In this document: positions 8,550 through 16,709 of the stretch, one piece after another
Layout: every line of letters begins with the position of its first letter
How positions within the stretch are numbered: the first letter of the stretch is position 1
Assembly (NCBI GenBank): GCA_026991575.1
Contig: JALXBF010000164.1
Span: 1 to 39,395 of the forward strand
DNA from: Planctomycetota bacterium
GTDB lineage: Bacteria; Planctomycetota; Planctomycetia; JALXBF01
Direction: 5' to 3'
Length of the DNA stretch: 39,395 nucleotides
Program-made: the position numbers and the translations under genes
The notes under the pieces: generated by a model
Told to the model about the DNA's origin: nothing
Databases searched by the model: none
Seen by the model: only the letters and a program-made list of their open reading frames with translations

Positions 8550-10889
8550 ATGGAGCGGCCAAACGATCGTCGCAGGTTATTGCCCGTTGTCGACGCCGCG
8601 GCCGAATGGCGCGCTCGACTGACCTGGCTGACCACGGCCTGGATCCTGTTCCTGGGCCTAACGGGCCTGGCACTCTATCTGCTGCCGTTCAGCGAGTTTA
8701 CCCAGTTCAGCCTGCTGGTGCATACGATCGTCGGCGTTGTCCTACTGGTGCCGGTGCTCTGGTACAGCACCCGTCACTTTCTACAGCGGTATCGTGGCAA
8801 GCTGAGTCACTATCAGGTGACGGGCTACGTAGCCGTTGGACTCCTGCTGGTGTGCATCGTCAGTGGTCTGGTGCTGACCTACGAAGGGCTTTTTTCGATT
8901 CGCCGCAGCTATGTCTGGCACCTGATCCACCTGCTTACCGGGCTGACGGTTCTGGCGGCCACGGTTGTTCACTTGATTGCCGTGGCGGTTCGCCCGGTAG
9001 CCGAGGGGGAATCGCGCCAGCGGCTGCGGCAGGCACAGGGGCATTTTGCCAAGCTGACCATTGTTGCAACGTTCCTGGCGTTTGTGCCCGTGTTCGTCTG
9101 GATGGCTGCCTATGAGACCCCTGATCCGTGGAAGCCATTCCCGGAGGACTATAACTGGCGCTTCGGCGAGGACCGACCGTTCGCACCGAGCAACGCGCGT
9201 GCTGACTACTCGGAGTGGATCGAGTCGTTTACCGGCGAGATTGCCGCGTTGTTGTCGGAGGAGCAGGCCGAGCGGTTCCAGGAGCTGCTCAAAGATGTGG
9301 CTTACGACATTAACGGTCCATTCGCCCGAGTGCGTTCGGCGTTGGCGGAGTTGGAGGTTGGCGCCGAGGTGCGCGAGGAGGCGGAGAGGATCATGAAGAA
9401 GGCGGCGCATGTCTTACGGCAACGCGGTGCGCTGAAGGAGTCCATCCTGGCCAACTCAAAGCGGTGCGGCACCAGCGGTTGCCATGAGGAGATTTACCGC
9501 GAATGGCTGCCGTCGGCCCATCGGTACTCTTCGATGGACCACATGTTCCAGGCGGTCCAGGAAATCATGGCCAAGGAACGCTCACCGGAGCACACCCGCT
9601 ACTGTGCCGGTTGCCATGACCCGATCTCGCTGCTGGCGGGAGCCAAGAATCCGAACAACATCACGCTCAGTGTCGAAGGTGCCGACGAAGGCTCGTCCTG
9701 TGTCGTCTGCCACTCGATCGTTCAAACCGATACGCAGGGCAACGCCGATTACACGATCCGGCCGCCGATCAAGTACGTCTACGAAGCCGACGACGGCAAG
9801 CTGGCCCAGATCATCAGCGACTTCCTGATCCGAACCTATCCGGATCACCACATCGCCTCGTACTCGCGGCCGCTGTACAAGACGCCGGAGTACTGTGCCG
9901 CGTGCCACAAGCAGTACATCGACACAGAGGTCAACCTGGATATCGGCCGCGTCCAGGGTCAGAACCAGTACGACAGCTGGAAGAACAGCCGTTGGAACAA
10001 AGGACCTCACTCGGACAAGACGCTCGAATGCCGTGAGTGTCACATGCCGCTGTTGCCCGGCGTCGAGCCGGCAGCAGGCGACCTGGTCGATGCCTACCGC
10101 TCTCCGGACGATGGCCTCCATCGTAGCCATCGCTTCCTGGCGGCGAACCAGTACATGCCCGAGGACCTGAAGTTGGCCGGGGCCAAAGAGCACACAGAGT
10201 TGATCATCAAGTGGCTGCGCGGTGAGTATGAAGTGCCCGAGATCAAGGACAAGTGGACCGAAGGACCTGTGGTGAAAATGCAGCTCATGGTCCCCGAGGA
10301 GGTTCGGCCCGGAGAGGAACTACTGGTCAGGGTGGTGCTGACCAACAACAAGACCGGTCACGACTTCCCAACCGGGCCACTCGACATGATCGAGAGCTGG
10401 GTGGAGCTGCGAATTGAGGATGGTGAGGGCAAGGTGCTGTATCATGCCGGTGCCGTGCAACCGAATGATTTCCTCAAGGATCCGCTGTTCTGGTTCAAGG
10501 CGGACCTGTTCGACCGTGAAGGCAAGCTCGTCGACCGCCACAACCTGTGGGACGTGGTCGGCGCGAAGTACAAACGGGCCCTGTACCCAGGCATGACCGA
10601 CGTGGAGACGATCAAGCTGCTGTGTCCCTCGATGGCACGGCCGCGGCTTCTGCCGGCCGACGGCAGGCCGGGACAGCGTGTCGACAAGTTTGCGGTGAAG
10701 TTGCCCGAGGATATCGTCGGGACGGAACTGCGCGTCAAGGCGGTGCTCTGGTACCGGAAAGCGAATCCGGAGTTCCTGACCGCGGTCTACGGGGTCGACA
10801 CCAAGGAACGGTCGCCGCGCACGGCGATGACGGAAGCGGAGGCGCGCATCAAGGTGGTAGGCTATGAGCGACTTTCGGTTGCTAAGTAA
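8550..10889 (+). CDS. Membrane cytochrome b fused to a multiheme cytochrome c domain
   Basis: A 779-residue redox protein. Residues ~25-190 form five hydrophobic helices resembling a b-type membrane cytochrome; His in LLVHTIVG, STRHFLQ, WHLIHLLTG and VVHLI are candidate heme b ligands. The exported C-terminal part carries five c-type heme motifs: one unusual CX4CH (CGTSGCH, Cys306), then CAGCH (352), CVVCH (384), CAACH (449) and CRECH (494). A beta-rich domain follows (VRVVLTNNKTGHDFPTG...). This suggests electron transfer between membrane quinone and an external partner; the partner is unknown. ATG 8550 follows purine-rich GAGGTGAGGTG. Its end overlaps the ASPIC/UnbV gene by 26 nt, so the two are probably co-translated. 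Confidence 0.9.
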   Translation: MERPNDRRRLLPVVDAAAEWRARLTWLTTAWILFLGLTGLALYLLPFSEFTQFSLLVHTIVGVVLLVPVLWYSTRHFLQRYRGKLSHYQVTGYVAVGLLLVCIVSGLVLTYEGLFSIRRSYVWHLIHLLTGLTVLAATVVHLIAVAVRPVAEGESRQRLRQAQGHFAKLTIVATFLAFVPVFVWMAAYETPDPWKPFPEDYNWRFGEDRPFAPSNARADYSEWIESFTGEIAALLSEEQAERFQELLKDVAYDINGPFARVRSALAELEVGAEVREEAERIMKKAAHVLRQRGALKESILANSKRCGTSGCHEEIYREWLPSAHRYSSMDHMFQAVQEIMAKERSPEHTRYCAGCHDPISLLAGAKNPNNITLSVEGADEGSSCVVCHSIVQTDTQGNADYTIRPPIKYVYEADDGKLAQIISDFLIRTYPDHHIASYSRPLYKTPEYCAACHKQYIDTEVNLDIGRVQGQNQYDSWKNSRWNKGPHSDKTLECRECHMPLLPGVEPAAGDLVDAYRSPDDGLHRSHRFLAANQYMPEDLKLAGAKEHTELIIKWLRGEYEVPEIKDKWTEGPVVKMQLMVPEEVRPGEELLVRVVLTNNKTGHDFPTGPLDMIESWVELRIEDGEGKVLYHAGAVQPNDFLKDPLFWFKADLFDREGKLVDRHNLWDVVGAKYKRALYPGMTDVETIKLLCPSMARPRLLPADGRPGQRVDKFAVKLPEDIVGTELRVKAVLWYRKANPEFLTAVYGVDTKERSPRTAMTEAEARIKVVGYERLSVAK

Positions 10890-12690
10890 ACGCTATCGTC
10901 TGCTGATCACATGGTCTGTGGTGCTGACCATGAGCATGGCAGCCCTTGGGGCGCTGGGCCTTTTCGCCCTCCGCCCCAAGGACCCCTATCTGGCGCTGAA
11001 AACGGAGGGCAAGATCGAGGGCCTGACCAGCAGGTTCGAACGGAAGCTTGACGAAGAGTTGGTCCGGCTCCGTTTCGAGGAGGTCGCCGAGGATGTCGGC
11101 GTTCGGTTCCGCCACTTCCCGGCGGTCCGCAATTCGCTGCTCCCGGAAGACATGGGGTCAGGGGTTGCCTGGGGAGACTACGATGGCGATGGCGACCCGG
11201 ACCTGCTGCTGGTGAACTTCGCCGGCTCAATCCTGAACTCGCCGGAGCAGTCCGGGCCGGAAGGGGCCTGCGCGCTGTTCCGTAACCACGGCGGCCGGTT
11301 CGAGCCAGTTGCCGCTGCAGCGGGCCTGGACCTGAAACTGTTCGGCATGGGAGCAAGCTGGGGGGACTTCGACAACGACGGCTTCCCCGACCTGTACATC
11401 TCTGCCTATGGCAACAACCATCTGCTGCTCAACAACGGCGACGGAACGTTCGTCGACGTGACGGATGAGGCCGGGGTAAACGACCCGCGGTTCAGCGCCA
11501 GCGTTGCCTGGGCAGACTACGACCGTGACGGCGATCTGGATCTGTATGTGTGCAACTACGTGGCATTCGAATACAGCGAGGAGGATCTGGGCAAACTTTC
11601 CAAACAGTACGGTGAGGAGATCCCATTTACGATCAACCCGACGGTCTACCCCCCTCAGCCAAATGCACTGTTCCAGAACGACGGTCGTGGGCATTTTCGC
11701 GACGTTGCCGATGAGGTCGGGGTCGCCGACCCGAAAGGCAAGTCCCTCGCCGTTGCCTGGTTTGATTTCGACAACGATGGCTGGCTAGATATCTACGTGG
11801 CCAACGACATCTCGGCCAACGGTGTCTACCGCAACCGGGGCGACGGCACGTTCGAGGACATCGGTGCTAGCTCCTTGGCGGCCGACTACCGGGGGGCTAT
11901 GGGAGTTGCCGTGGGCGACTTCGATCTGGACCGAGACATGGATATGCTCGTTACCCACTGGCTGGCCCAAGAGAACGCCTTCTTTGTGAACATGTTCTCC
12001 AAGGGGGTGGTGGACAAACACGGCAACCGGGTGCTGTTCTTCGTCGATGAGTCCGACCGGTACGGCCTCGGCCAGATCTCGATCAAACCAGTGGGATGGG
12101 CGACGAGCTTCGTCGACTTCGACAATGACGGACTCCTGGATCTCTGGGTCGTCAACGGTGACACACTCCAGGTACCGTCCAACCCGCGGCTGCTCCGGCC
12201 GCAGCAGATGCACCTCTTCGAACAGCGTGCTCCGAATGGTTTCTTCCAGGTCGCCGCTCAGGCCTGTCCGGAGCTGGCAGAGCCGTTCGTCGGTCGTGGC
12301 GGTGCCCACGCTGATTTCGATGGCGACGGTCGCGTTGACCTGGCCGTTCTGGTGCACAGCGGTCAGCCGAAACTCCTCCGCAACGTCACGCCGCACCCAG
12401 AACACTGGATCCAGGTGCGTCTGGTCGGCTCCACAGCAAACCGCGGAGCGTACGGGGCACGCATCGAAGTCACCACCGGCCAGCGGACTCAGATCTGCCA
12501 GGTCGCATCTCAGGCACCATACCTGTCCCAGAACTACCAGACAATTCACGTCGGGCTGGGCCAGCACAACGCTGCTGACCGGTTGACCGTGATCTGGCCT
12601 GATGGCAGTCGTACAACGCTGGAGAATGTGCCTGCCGATCGCACCATCACGCTGCGCCAACACGCGGCCGTCACGACCGCGACTGAGTAG
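10864..12690 (+). CDS. FG-GAP/VCBS repeat protein with ASPIC/UnbV domain
   Basis: 608 residues. An N-terminal membrane anchor (residues ~13-36) leads to an extracellular beta-propeller built of FG-GAP repeats with Ca-binding DxDxDGxxD-like loops: WGDYDGDGDPDLL, WGDFDNDGFPDLY, WADYDRDGDLDLY, WFDFDNDGWLDIY, VGDFDLDRDMDML, FVDFDNDGLLDLW and HADFDGDGRVDLA. The C-terminal ~90 residues match the ASPIC/UnbV domain (GARIEVTTG...QVASQAPYLSQNYQTIHVGLG...VIWPDGS). The molecular role of ASPIC/UnbV proteins is not established; pairing with multiheme cytochromes suggests a binding or assembly partner on the cell surface. ATG 10864 lies inside the cytochrome gene end and precedes a basic then hydrophobic N-terminus as expected. 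Confidence 0.92.
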   Translation: MSDFRLLSKRYRLLITWSVVLTMSMAALGALGLFALRPKDPYLALKTEGKIEGLTSRFERKLDEELVRLRFEEVAEDVGVRFRHFPAVRNSLLPEDMGSGVAWGDYDGDGDPDLLLVNFAGSILNSPEQSGPEGACALFRNHGGRFEPVAAAAGLDLKLFGMGASWGDFDNDGFPDLYISAYGNNHLLLNNGDGTFVDVTDEAGVNDPRFSASVAWADYDRDGDLDLYVCNYVAFEYSEEDLGKLSKQYGEEIPFTINPTVYPPQPNALFQNDGRGHFRDVADEVGVADPKGKSLAVAWFDFDNDGWLDIYVANDISANGVYRNRGDGTFEDIGASSLAADYRGAMGVAVGDFDLDRDMDMLVTHWLAQENAFFVNMFSKGVVDKHGNRVLFFVDESDRYGLGQISIKPVGWATSFVDFDNDGLLDLWVVNGDTLQVPSNPRLLRPQQMHLFEQRAPNGFFQVAAQACPELAEPFVGRGGAHADFDGDGRVDLAVLVHSGQPKLLRNVTPHPEHWIQVRLVGSTANRGAYGARIEVTTGQRTQICQVASQAPYLSQNYQTIHVGLGQHNAADRLTVIWPDGSRTTLENVPADRTITLRQHAAVTTATE

Positions 12691-12898
12691 CAGCCGGCCC
12701 TGTCTGCTCCAGTTAGCCAGCCAGACTGCCCCGGTAGCTGCCCGCCGGACCGAGGCGGCCCAGAGCGGCGTGGTAAAGGGAGGGCCGGTGAAGGGCAGTC
12801 GACGGCGAAACCGCCAGGCAGGTGAACCAAAACGCTCCTGCCGGCCAGACGTGTTGTCTATCCGGACGCTGCCATATGACGCTTTGCCAACGCCGGCG

Positions 12899-13405
12899 TT
12901 AACCAGTCCTCGAGCCAGCGGAACTTCGCTGAGTGCGCTTGCGTCCGCGCGACTGCTTGCCGTTGGTGGTGACGGTCAGGTCGCGCGCCAGCTTATCCAG
13001 CGTATGCTGCGCGAGCAGCTTGAGGAAGTCGTGCTCGATCGTACGGATCCTTAGCGACAGCCGGCAGATGTTCTGACGAGGACACTCCGGCTCGAGGGAC
13101 AGGCCGCAGCGATCAAGCTGGACGCCTTCCAGCGCCGTGTATACCTCACGCAGGCTGGTTTCCTCAGGCGGACGTGCAAGCGAGTAGCCCCCGGCAACAC
13201 CTCGGTGGCTCCGTACCAGCCCCGCCCGCACCAGCTGCTGCAAGACAGCGGACAGGTAGGTGCGCGACGCCGACGGCCAGATACTCTGCATCCAGGCCGC
13301 AAGCTCCGGTAGGGTCGTCACCTCACCGAACCGCTTCTTGGCCATATACGCAAGTGCGTGAGCGGCGTAACCGAACCGCTGGGAAAAGAGTTGGCCAACA
13401 GCCAT
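12899..13405 (-). CDS. Rrf2-family transcriptional regulator
   Basis: 168 residues. The N-terminal winged helix (QRFGYAAHALAYMAKK, then LVRSHRGVAGGYSLARPPEE) is the Rrf2 signature. Three cysteines in CGLSLEPECPRQNIC (CX7CX5C) sit where Rrf2 proteins such as IscR and NsrR bind an Fe-S cluster, although the spacing differs from those. This suggests a sensor of iron-sulfur status, oxygen or nitric oxide. The C-terminal ~25 residues are basic and poorly conserved. Start ATG 13405 has GGAG 6 nt upstream; a -10-like TAGAAT lies at 13455-13460 on the minus strand. Targets are unknown; no isc/suf genes are in the window. Confidence 0.88.
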   Translation of the reverse strand: MAVGQLFSQRFGYAAHALAYMAKKRFGEVTTLPELAAWMQSIWPSASRTYLSAVLQQLVRAGLVRSHRGVAGGYSLARPPEETSLREVYTALEGVQLDRCGLSLEPECPRQNICRLSLRIRTIEHDFLKLLAQHTLDKLARDLTVTTNGKQSRGRKRTQRSSAGSRTG

Positions 13406-13937
13406 GGTGCACTCCAGGCACGGCGAGACCCGAAAGCATTGAACCTCTACTGAGATTCTACCCTACGGCCTGCTCCCCTGGCGGCTGGCTCTCCCGCTGA
13501 AGCGTCCTGCCGGGGCGCGACCTGCCCGATCGGCCTAACGCCCGCTGCAGTCTATGGATCAACGGTTCAAGGGACAGATGGCAAGTCCATGCACGATCGC
13601 ATCACCGTCCTATGGTCGCACACCACTAGGGGCGCGCACACTGGCATGAACGACTCTGCGACGAGAGGGTAAGGACCGGAGGTCTCCGCGGGTGACGCTT
13701 CCGGAGAATGGCTGAGCGAGGCGGCAGAGGACGGCAGGCCACGTGCTCTACAAGAGAGCTAGTGCATATGGCGAAAAGCCCGCCCCACGGCTCAAGCGCC
13801 ACTGGAGCTCACCAGGCGTGGACCGAACCGCTAACAACCCACGACTGATTCCCGCGGTGGACGGTGCGCCGTGGTCCTCAGGATCCGAAGCAGCCACTGG
13901 ATGCGGGCTGCGCGAGCGTCCGCGGTCACCGGTGCCA
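13406..13937. other. Intergenic stretch, no gene recognised
   Basis: 532 nt between the Rrf2 regulator start and the stop of the H1-tail protein. It should hold the regulator's promoter near 13455-13485. Open frames here are short, or run antisense through the H1-tail gene, and show no conserved features. No tRNA-like fold or repeat array was seen. Confidence 0.5.
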
Positions 13938-14738
13938 CTAGGCGATGGCGCGGCGTCGAGTAGTGCGGCGGGTTGCCGGAACGGATTTCTTTCTGGCCTT
14001 GCTCCGGGCGCTGACCTTGACGACCGCTTTCTGTGTCTTGCGACTTCCCGAAGCGGAGGCTGTCTTTTTCTTGGCCTGGCGCTTGGAACCGGCCTGAGTC
14101 GCACGCTTCGCCACGGTCCGTGCCGCGCTGCTCTTGGCAGCCGTCTTCGTTGCCGCACGTCGCGGGCTCGCTGTCTTGCTTGCCTTCGCCCCCGCCTTCT
14201 TCGCGGACGTCGTTCGCGATGCTTTCGACTGCTTGCGACTGGCCGTGCTACCGGCTCTGGTCCGCGTCCCCTTGCGCCCGCCCGACGACTTGGCCCGATG
14301 GTACTTCACGCGGACCACGTAGTCCATCGAATGGGCCGGCATCACGATGCCGCTCTCGTCACTGTCACCCGTGCACTCGATGGCACCAGAGCGACGCCGG
14401 CCGTGGCGCTGGATCACCTCGCTGACGACGTCGTTCAAGCTGATCAGCGCTCCCTCAATCGGGCAGCGCAATTCGAATAGCGCAAAGGAGTCGGCCGTGA
14501 CGTGGCGGACGCGCCGCTGGACGGGGCGGCCATCGGTGTCGTGAAACACCGTCTCGAGAGTGATCTCTTCGACCTGAGGATAACGCTCACTGACGAGCCC
14601 GGCTTCGCGTTGCCGTTCTCTCAGGGCCTCAAGGCGTGCCGACTGCCTACTGTTGAATCCCACTTGGAAATGCCCCTCGCTGTCTCTCCGCAATGTAACC
14701 AGTTCAGTACCGGACTCGCTACCATGCGCCGCTGCCAT
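13938..14738 (-). CDS. Hypothetical protein with histone H1-like basic tail
   Basis: About 266 residues in two parts. The N-terminal ~150 residues form an unrecognised acidic/mixed domain (GHFQVGFNSRQSARLEALRE; RRVRHVTADSFALFELRCP; SMDYVVRVKYHR). The C-terminal ~110 residues are almost only Lys, Ala, Arg, Ser and Thr (KASRTTSAKKAGAKASKTAS and similar), like histone H1 and bacterial H1-like tails, so nucleic-acid binding is likely. The folded part is not an H1 winged helix. ATG 14738 is used; an in-frame TTG at 14768 would add 10 residues. Neither has a strong ribosome binding site. A perfect TATAAT lies about 60 nt upstream. Function unknown. Confidence 0.75.
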   Translation of the reverse strand: MAAAHGSESGTELVTLRRDSEGHFQVGFNSRQSARLEALRERQREAGLVSERYPQVEEITLETVFHDTDGRPVQRRVRHVTADSFALFELRCPIEGALISLNDVVSEVIQRHGRRRSGAIECTGDSDESGIVMPAHSMDYVVRVKYHRAKSSGGRKGTRTRAGSTASRKQSKASRTTSAKKAGAKASKTASPRRAATKTAAKSSAARTVAKRATQAGSKRQAKKKTASASGSRKTQKAVVKVSARSKARKKSVPATRRTTRRRAIA

Positions 14739-14788
14739 CCCTGGGGTGGCCGGCTCGCGGCCGACCAAGCCTCGCCCCGTCCCACCGT

Positions 14789-14809
14789 GTCGCTACCATT
14801 ATACGCGAC
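14789..14809 (-). promoter_or_regulatory. TATAAT box inside a GTCGC/GCGAC inverted repeat
   Basis: On the minus strand a consensus -10 hexamer TATAAT (14803-14798) sits between the arms GTCGC and GCGAC, about 60 nt upstream of the H1-tail gene. No good -35 element is seen at the right spacing, so the promoter may be activator-dependent, and the inverted repeat could be an operator. Confidence 0.4.
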
Positions 14810-14865
14810 AAGGGTTGCGCGTGCCAGTCCGCAACACACTGCTGTTGTCAACTTGATGGCGCACG

Positions 14866-16371
14866 CTAGGCGTCCCCCAGAGCCACACCGAGAACGTCCG
14901 TCTTAGGCAGCCCGGGATGTGGCAGACACAGTAGACTGGCGGCCAGAAACATTCCGGCCCAGGGTTGACGAAGAAGGTGAACGTCTTCCAGGACCGCCGA
15001 ACTCAACTTGTAGTCGTGAGGATCGCTTGCGTGCAGGAGCGTCGTTTCCCGGACCATCCGTTCCAGGGTACGTGCTTCGGAGACGTGCCCGTTGAGCACG
15101 CATGCCAAGCGTATCGCTTCCTCTGCCCGGCCGACGGCCAGCAGTTCCATGACCTTTGCTGCGTCGGTCGGTTCCATCGGCTGCTCAGCCACAAGGTCCT
15201 GGAGCCGCCGGTCTGCCACGCGGCCGCGACTCGCCATGGTGTGCCGGAATAGTGGCAGGAATGACGCATTCTGCAGCAGCAGGATGCGGCGCGTTTCGGC
15301 ATCCTCGGCCACCTGATAGAGCTGGTGGATGGCGTTCGTTGTTGTCACTGCATGCAGTGCGACGATGCCCGGCTGCCGATACACCAACTCTGCGGCCGCG
15401 GCAAACAGACCATCCCAGAGGGATCGGGGCGAGACGCCTCGGTTCAGTAGATCCAGAACCAGCTTAGCAGCCTCGGCTGCATCGGCATCGTGGAGCTCCT
15501 GTACCAGGGCGGCGGTTGCTTCGTCATCGACGCGGCCTACTGCCCAGTCCGATCGGACCTTCCGCACCAGCCGGCGGTTCAAGCGCCATGGACGGTCCGC
15601 AACGTGGTCGCCGCGCACAGGGTCCTCTCCATAGCGGTTCAAGAGCGCGTAGACCAGCGACCGGACCACAGGCTCGGCATGCTCCGGGCCGATGGCCTGC
15701 AGCGTCCGGTATGCGTTGGCAACGAAGATCGCCTTGTGACCTATCGCCCGGTAGTCTCGCGCCGCGTACCGGAACAGGACCTCGAACACCTCATTCAAGC
15801 CGGCCGACCGCACAAGGGCCGCCGCAGCCACGTCGGCCGCAGCTTCGTCCCACCGCTCCAAGGCGTCAACCAGTGCCGTTCTGGCCCGATGCGGAGGCGG
15901 CAGTCGTTGCTCATCGACGGGTGCCATCACCCAGTCCCCCTCCCGTTCATCCTGTGCCTGGCACCGCTTGAAGTACTGCGCTGCCCAGAGAACGGGTAGC
16001 CAGCGCAGACGATCCGGCGCTTCCAGTGCGGCAAGGTGGCAGGAGTGCACCACCAACACGGTATGGAACTTATACCCCACGTGCGGGCGGGGTTGCACGT
16101 TTCGCACACCTGCAAGCAGCAGCGCGGCAACCAGCTCGCGATACCGGATCACGCCCGCTCTGATCCTGTGAGCCAGTTCCGGGAGCAGCCGTTCTGCGGG
16201 GGTATCTTCCAGGAAGCGGACCAGTGGAGCCAGCTGAGGGGCAACCTTGACGGCGGACCGGATCCGTCGGGCCTCGGCCTTCGCCACCGGCGGCAGCCCA
16301 CCGACCAGTCCGGCACAGCCGGCCGCCAGGCCGGCAGCCAGAAATTCCCGACGCCCCAATCGTACTTGCAC
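14866..16371 (-). CDS. Tat-exported protein of unknown function
   Basis: 501 residues beginning with a twin-arginine signal: GRREFLAAGLAAGCAGLVGG, so it is probably exported folded, perhaps with a cofactor. The rest is mostly alpha-helical and Ala/Leu/Arg-rich, with a distinctive GYKFHTVLVVHSCHLAALE near residues 100-118 and several further His residues (RYAARDYRAIGHKAIFVANA; IVALHAVTTTNAIHQLY). The H/C pattern hints at metal or heme binding but no standard motif is present; I do not recognise the family. GTG 16371 is well supported by AGGAGGTG with a 6-nt gap after AGGAGG. It is divergent from the glycosyltransferase gene. Confidence 0.85.
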   Translation of the reverse strand: MQVRLGRREFLAAGLAAGCAGLVGGLPPVAKAEARRIRSAVKVAPQLAPLVRFLEDTPAERLLPELAHRIRAGVIRYRELVAALLLAGVRNVQPRPHVGYKFHTVLVVHSCHLAALEAPDRLRWLPVLWAAQYFKRCQAQDEREGDWVMAPVDEQRLPPPHRARTALVDALERWDEAAADVAAAALVRSAGLNEVFEVLFRYAARDYRAIGHKAIFVANAYRTLQAIGPEHAEPVVRSLVYALLNRYGEDPVRGDHVADRPWRLNRRLVRKVRSDWAVGRVDDEATAALVQELHDADAAEAAKLVLDLLNRGVSPRSLWDGLFAAAAELVYRQPGIVALHAVTTTNAIHQLYQVAEDAETRRILLLQNASFLPLFRHTMASRGRVADRRLQDLVAEQPMEPTDAAKVMELLAVGRAEEAIRLACVLNGHVSEARTLERMVRETTLLHASDPHDYKLSSAVLEDVHLLRQPWAGMFLAASLLCLPHPGLPKTDVLGVALGDA

Positions 16372-16709
16372 GATCCACCTCCTGCGCTCAGCTTGTTGCA
16401 GCCACGATGACCCTGCCTCTATGGTACCGCAGCCGGGCTCGAACTCGCTTCAGACATGCCGGACTGAGCCTCTCTGATCACACACGCGGTAACGTGGGAG
16501 GAAAACACCGGTAGCCGGTATCCGTCGCAGTGTTGGCCAACGGGACCGGGGCGGATCCTCCTTTACCTATGAATAATTGCGACACCACCACGGTTTGCCT
16601 CGTGGGCTGCCGCGCGTCGGCCGCTCAGCGCCGGGTGCACGCGCTCGCCCTGGCGTCAACGCTTCTGGTGGTAATGGTCGATTCACCTGGATGCATCCGA
16701 CGGTGATCC
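16372..16709. other. Divergent intergenic region with a possible 45-codon upstream frame
   Basis: 338 nt between two divergent genes. It holds a short inverted repeat ACCGG-tag-CCGGT at 16507-16519 and an ATG-started frame at 16569-16706 (45 codons, hydrophobic ALALASTLLVVMV). That frame ends 3 nt before the glycosyltransferase ATG, but it has no ribosome binding site, so I do not call it a gene. Confidence 0.4.

Noticed and set aside
13743-14480. 245-codon plus-strand frame
   Set aside because: It runs antisense to the H1-tail protein; its Arg/Leu-rich composition mirrors the Lys/Ala-rich codons opposite and no domain is visible.
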